Assembly (NCBI GenBank): GCA_029168955.1
Contig: JAPDOI010000372.1
Location: 62,001-126,000 of the forward strand
Length of the DNA stretch: 64,000 bases
Origin: Aplectana chamaeleonis
Taxonomy: Eukaryota; Nematoda; Chromadorea; Rhabditida; Cosmocercidae
Reading direction: 5' to 3'
Part shown: positions 59,160-64,000 of the stretch, one piece after another
Layout of the letters: each line of letters starts with the position of its first letter
Position numbering within the stretch: the stretch's first letter is position 1
Program-made: the position numbers and the translations under genes
Notes under the pieces: generated by a model
The model's input: only the letters and a program-made list of their open reading frames with translations
What the model was told of the DNA's origin: nothing
The model's database searches: none

Positions 59160-59855
59160 CTAGGTACGGATCCTAAGGTGTTATGGACCAGAGGCCTTAG
59201 TGTGCCGGACGGCGACACCTTTATGCAATGTGCGGGATACTTTCGCGATATAGTTGTGCACGCTATATCGCTCGAACGTTCCCTGTGTACACTCAAACGT
59301 CTGCTGGGTTCTGTAGAAGCAGGGGCACCAACGAGCAGGTACCAACAGACTTGTATACACACCCGTCGCTACCACATCCCACAAGATCATCAGCCTATCT
59401 CTCATCAGAGACATGTCTGTCAATTTCTCCCCTTTAATTCAAGTTTCAGTGCAAATCAATGCTGTAGATCCAAAATATGGGCGTCTTCTTGGGCAGTGCA
59501 AAGTATGATAAGCTCACAAAGGATTTACTCTGAAAGGGGATTGCGGCCAGCGCGACTCAGCCTAGTCGATCCGGGGACGTGCACCAAACCGTAAGTAAGC
59601 TTGGTGCGGTGGGAATGAGCGCCGACCCGAAGACTGTGGCTGATACCGGTACCTCACTCAGGTGCGAATATATTGACGATTTTGCGATGATTCCTCGGCG
59701 TTTATGGCGAATTACAGTCAACATCGCGATCAACAGCACGCGTTTTAGGTTATGACCGCGATCATTCACAATTTTACCGTTAGTAGCAATTTAGTAGTAC
59801 TAAGCTTCCGTAATTAGCTCACTTGAACTTACGCTCAAATGGTTTCCCTCGTGAG
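59160..59855 (-). other. Probable RTE 5' leader and flank
   Basis: No second long ORF is seen upstream of the RTE. A 70-codon minus-strand frame (59557-59769) has no recognisable motif. The 5' boundary of the element is not resolved. Confidence 0.4.
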
Positions 59856-60682
59856 AGTACAAGAGTGCTTCCACCAACTTGAGCTAGACCGCAAAACCTG
59901 CCAGAGTTGACATGATGTTGGAGCCATCTTTGAACTAGATGATAGCGTTTGCGGAAAATTTTGACAAAGCGTAATCAATGATTTTCAGCGGATTTTGCGA
60001 TTTTGCAATTTCGGTCTTTTCTGACTTATCCGAGAAGCTTCGGCCTCGGCGTTTCCAAGTCAAGTACAATGGCCAAGTCCCCACTCAATGGTATTCCTTG
60101 GTCAATTACGAAAAAGTAGTACTCACGGTGGACTAGGCCATTACAATACCGCTAATAGGATTTGGTCAGAAGGCGCGCGAGGTCATGTTTTAGCGTCTTT
60201 TTCGTCTTTTCTGTATAACTCGCTTCAAAGTCAACTGAGCAAAACTACGGTGATGCTCGTGATCCTGGTGACAAGGGCTACCCAACTATATAGCCTTTGA
60301 TAGGGTCTCTTTTTGAACTCGTGAAGTTTGACAGGCAGGGTATACTGTATACTACCATTTGGTGGAGGAGGGGGGCTCGGCGTCCTGTCTCTGCGTCCTC
60401 CTGGCTCCCACCACAGCCTCTGCAACGCGCCCTCCGTCTGTGGCTTCACTGACTCGCGTGCTGCCTCTCCTCACTACACCTTCCACCAGCTGATTTTCGC
60501 CGGTCCCTCAACCGGCAATCCATTCGGTGTGGGTGCGTCCATTAACCGATGCCCCAGGAGTTATGCCTATCATACCCCAAATCGAGGACACTTCAAATAT
60601 TGAAATGGATAAATAGAAGATATACGAATAGGAGATATAGAAGATGGGAAACTCTCGGGTTTCAGAATGCCGCAAACAGCAT

Positions 60683-61328
60683 CTCACACATTCGCGGGGG
60701 TCGGTGGCCGGTTGAGAGGAGTTGAACAGGGGCGTGCTCCCGCTCGAAACGAAAACAAGGGGCGGGCAAGGCCCGAAAACTTCCCCATTCATGCCGAAAA
60801 CTCCGCGTGTCAACCTCCCACCGACCCTACAATGCCACGTCATCCTTGACCCGTTCACACGGAAAGCTCTGCCTTATCACCTCCCACCGACCACTCAGTG
60901 TGACGTCACACCCACGTGTTTACACCGAAAGTTTCGCCTCATCACCTCCCACCGACCACCCTCTACCACTCCTGCAGTCGCGGGCGTCGGGGGCAGGTTG
61001 AGGGTTAGCACAATTGACCTGTCAACCTGCCACCGACGCCCGTCGATATCCCGAGCTGTCAACCGTTATACGCACAAACACGTCACATTCCAGTGCAGCG
61101 TATACATTGTGGGCTACCGATCCCGCGCTCTACACGAGAGAGTACCAGAGAAAATCAGTGCAGACACTGAAACACGTCGCCCCGAAAACTCCGCCACATA
61201 TGAGACATCACCACGAAAACTTCGGCAGTTATGAGTCATGCCGAAACCTCCGCCGATCAGCCGCATCGGATCAATTTCATTCGGAAAGGGGCGTTTTAAC
61301 CTGCTACCGACCCCCGCGATTGCCTGAG
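60683..61328. mobile_element. 646-bp element with CTCA...CGCGGGGGTCGGT ends
   Basis: Terminal inverted repeats of about 23 bp (CTCACACATTCGCGGGGG against CTCAGGCAATCGCGGGGG) are flanked by AT at 60681-60682 and 61329-61330. The opposite arm of the palindrome lacks it (continuous GCAAACAGCATGGTTCAAAT in complement near 62909), confirming insertion with at most a 2-bp duplication. Inside, CACCTCCCACCGACCAC recurs about every 65 bp. Confidence 0.9.
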
Positions 61329-61404
61329 ATGGTTCAAATTATGTTTTTACATATTCAGATTTTGTACGAATATTCGACTTTTCGGAAAATTCGGGATTTT
61401 GAAG

Positions 61405-61618
61405 TATAGTTGTACACGAACGAAATTTTCGAAAGATTTTTAGAATTTATTTTTCGTTCGTTCGAAATTCCGTCGAACGAAATTTTTTTCAAATTTCGTT
61501 CCTTCGAAATTTTTTGCGAACTAAATTTTTTCATTTTTCGTTCGTTCGAAAACATTTCGAACGAAAAAAAAATTCGATTTTCGTTCGTTCGAAATTTTTT
61601 CGAAATTGTACAACTATG
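61405..61618. mobile_element. 214-bp hAT-like MITE, TTTTGAAG duplication
   Basis: TATAGTTGTACA and its mirror TGTACAACTATG bound the element. A perfect 8-bp duplication TTTTGAAG lies at 61397-61404 and 61619-61626. The opposite arm has a single copy (CTTCAAAA at 62836-62843). The interior is a series of TTCGTTCGTTCGAAA words. Confidence 0.9.
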
Positions 61619-62334
61619 TTTTGAAGCTCTCGAATATTCATTTTTCAAATTATTGCCTCTCCCAAATAATTCGAAGCGACTTTTTCAGTCGAACGATTTT
61701 CGAGTCATCTGATTCGATCAAAGTATAGTTCAGACTGGACACTGACCTCAGATGTGGTGTTTCAAGTAACTTCGTAGGAGCCAGAATACTAGCTTAACTT
61801 CACAAAAAGGTGGATTTCTGAACAGATACATCTCATTGAATGTACATGAGGTCTTGTGAAAAAACGAAATATTTTTGTCGACCGTTCTTATGACCATTGC
61901 GCTAAATGAATGTAAATAAAACACGCATCCTACAACACTTCAAAGACGTATGTGAAAAAGAAACAAATTGCTCTTGAAAATCAAGCGAAAGACGAAGAAA
62001 CAGTTGAGCAACACTGCCCTGGAATAATCCCAAAAGCCACATTTCATCGTGACCACCGCCTTTAGGTGTGCAGAAAGACTACTTCGGACCGAATTGTATT
62101 ATTTACAAAATATTCGAATGATACATATATACATAAATAAATAAATAAATAACGAATCAATCAAAATGAAAAAATTTTCTTTCTTGTTCTCAAAGAAATT
62201 CAAATACTTCGTAAGAAGCGGCATAGAATGATATTCAAAAGTCTAATATTCCAAAAACAGGCTTTCGCATATTATTCGGGATTCGTTCAGAAATCCACCT
62301 TTTGTTGAGCTTGGCTAGTATTCTGGCTCCTGCG

Positions 62335-62594
62335 CAGGGGTTGAGCAGCCCGTTGCGCCAATTTTCGACGGAGCAACGACCCCTTCCGTGTTGACCACAT
62401 TTTTTTGAAATTTCCGAAATTTTTAGGATCCCCTCCAGGGTGAAAAATCTTTTTGAGAGTGATACAGATGAAGAAGGATGAAATTTGTGGTGAACTTCGG
62501 TAAGATCGTACAACCCCTATTTTCATTTTTTCAAAAATTTCCCTATTATTTTACAACCCCCCGTTGCGCAGGGTCGCAGCCCTGCTCAACTTTG
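62335..62594. mobile_element. 260-bp hAT-like MITE, CTCCTGCG duplication
   Basis: CAGGGGTTGAGCAG opens and the complement of the other end reads CAAAGTTGAGCAGG. A perfect 8-bp duplication CTCCTGCG lies at 62327-62334 and 62595-62602. The empty site is seen in the opposite arm as CGTAGGAG at 61773-61780. Confidence 0.9.
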
Positions 62595-63694
62595 CTCCTG
62601 CGAGGTTACTTCAAAACACCACATCTGAAAACTGTGTTCAGCATGAACCTTTAATCGAATGATTCGAAAATCATTCGACCAAAAGTTGACTTCGAATTAT
62701 TCGGAAAGTCGAATATTCGAGAATGGCAAATTCCCGGAGTTCATCGTAGAATCGATTTTTCCAAAGAAGCCAATTCCCGAATTATTTGAAAAAACCGAAT
62801 ATTCGGGAAGTTCAAAATCGCGAAATACTCGAAAACTTCAAAATCCCGAATTTTTCGAAAAGTCGAATATTCGTAAAAAATCTGAATATGTAAAAGCACA
62901 ATTTGAACCATGCTGTTTGCGGCATTCTGAAACCCGAGAGTTTCCCATCTTCCATATCTTCTATTCTTCATATATCTTCTATTCAACCATTTCAATATCT
63001 GAAGTGTCCTCGATTTGGGGTGTGATAGGCATAACTCCTGGGGCATCGGTTAATGGACGCACCCACACCGAATGGATTGCCGGTTGAGGGACCGGCGAAA
63101 ATCAGCGCTGCTGGTCGAAGGTGTGGTGAGGAGAGGCAGCACGCGAGTCAGTGAGGCCACAGACGGGGGGCGCGTTGCAGATGCTGTGGTGGGAGCCAGG
63201 AGGACGCAGAGACAGGACGCCGAGCCCCCCTCCTCCACCAAATGGTAATATACAGTATACCCTGCCTGTCAAACTTCGTGAGTTCAAAACGAAACCCTAT
63301 CAAGGGCTATATAGTTGGGTAGCCCTTGTCACCAGGATCACGAGCATTACCGTAGTTTCGCTCAAAGTTGACTTTGAAGCCAGTTATACAGAAAAGACGA
63401 ATAAGACGCTAAAACATGACCTCGCGCGCCTTCTGACCAAATCCTATGAGCGGTATTGTATACTCAACTTTAGAGCTTCTCGAGGTTGAAAACTTCTTGG
63501 ATAAGCCGGAAAAGATCGAAGTTGCAAAATCACAAAATTCGCTGAAAGTCATGATAAAGCATCGTTGAAGATTTCCGTAAACGCTAATAACTAGTTCTAA
63601 GGTGACTCAAATATACTGCCAACTCTGACAGGTTTGGTGGTTTACCTCAATCTAAATAAAAGCACTTAAAAACGCTCAAACAGGATGATTACCA

Positions 63695-63920
63695 CCGAAT
63701 TTTCGCATATATGGAAAGATACTTCACAAATAAGTAGGCTTGGACTCAAATGGAAGGCAGCGTTGAATAGAAAAGAATTTGCGCTTTCGATCGGTATATC
63801 GCACTTGGCCGAAGGGCCAGCGCTCAAAGGTTCAACAAATTGTCCGAAGTAAAGTAGCGGGAAACTTCCGCTTCAATAAAATATCTTCACTAGTTATCGA
63901 TTTAGTGGGTACAATGACAC
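63695..63920. other. No recognisable feature
   Basis: Nothing supported; short plus-strand frame only. Confidence 0.4.
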
Positions 63921-63990
63921 AACAAAAGCTGGAACTAATAGCTGGAACTTTTTTTTCTACTAGTTCCAGCTTATTAGTTCCAGCTTTGTT
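63921..63990. repeat. 29-bp-arm hairpin of AGCTGGAACT repeats
   Basis: AACAAAAGCTGGAACTAAT then AGCTGGAACT at 63921-63949 is mirrored at 63962-63990 with one base difference and a 12-base loop. Each arm holds AGCTGGAACT twice. Confidence 0.9.
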
Positions 63991-64000
63991 GAATAATTAA

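Larger units (their letters stand above)
59860..63690. mobile_element. Giant palindrome, 3.8 kb, with nested insertions
   Basis: The left arm 59860-61822 and right arm 62283-63690 are reverse complements once three insertions are removed. Matching landmarks are ATAACTCGCTTCAAAGTCA/GACTTTGAAGCCAGTTAT, GGGCTACCCAACTATATAGC, GGAGGAGGGGGGCTCGGCGT, CGGTTAATGGACGCACCCAC and CAGATGTGGTG. The central spacer 61823-62280 is unique and holds an isolated TTAA-MITE-like end (62049-62066). No transposase is present. The motifs link it to the 53.6-54.6 kb foldback. Confidence 0.9.

Overview
The window reads as nuclear DNA of a nematode, most likely a repeat-rich clade V strongylid such as a hookworm relative. 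That placement is an inference. It rests on short AT-rich introns with TTTCAG or TTTAG acceptors, a degraded mariner, an RTE-type LINE, a Penelope-like element (PLE) with a hammerhead-like 3' motif, dense palindromic MITEs, and no sign of operons or bacterial gene packing. I found one convincing host gene and two weak candidate coding exons. Nearly everything else is mobile or tandem-repeat DNA.

Layout: 1.4-4.2 kb is a giant inverted repeat, followed by a broken mariner transposase. From 5 to 17 kb there is little beyond scattered inverted repeats, a GT-rich tract, a foldback element at 12.4-13.1 kb and three elements (13.4, 15.8 and 16.8 kb) that share the end AGGCAGTG inside TTAA. From 17.4 to 22.0 kb lies a 5'-truncated PLE between two (TA)n tracts. 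Its reverse transcriptase (RT) is cut by a 248-bp TA-flanked hairpin, and its RT and GIY-YIG halves are separated by 2.2 kb of 42-bp minisatellite, a TATA-containing inverted-repeat element and a foldback. From 22.1 to 24.3 kb is a hAT-like element carrying its own minisatellite, a SINE-like segment and a 154-bp Mutator-like MITE. From 24.5 to 43.6 kb there are further foldbacks, the two largest 42-bp arrays (on opposite strands, at 29.3-30.9 and 32.6-33.5 kb), a GGCGGA tract, a third (TA)n tract and a piggyBac-like non-autonomous element that abuts another TTAA MITE.

The host gene, 44.7-50.35 kb on the plus strand, has six inferred exons. They encode a secreted proline-rich protein with a poly-proline run, Gly-Tyr repeats and about 18 copies of a [10 protein letters not shown] decapeptide, as expected for extracellular matrix or cuticle. 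Downstream are more MITEs, two uncertain minus-strand ORFs (52.5 and 55.4 kb), a frameshifted RTE retrotransposon (55.9-59.2 kb, minus) and a 3.8-kb palindrome (59.9-63.7 kb).

The best discovery material is structural. The large palindrome carries three nested insertions, each with a target-site duplication and an intact empty site in the opposite arm. The AGGCAGTG/TTAA family has about nine members here. A 154-bp MITE occurs twice with perfect 9-bp duplications. An apparently undescribed inverted-repeat unit with a TATA box and conserved stem-loop sits beside the 42-bp minisatellite arrays.
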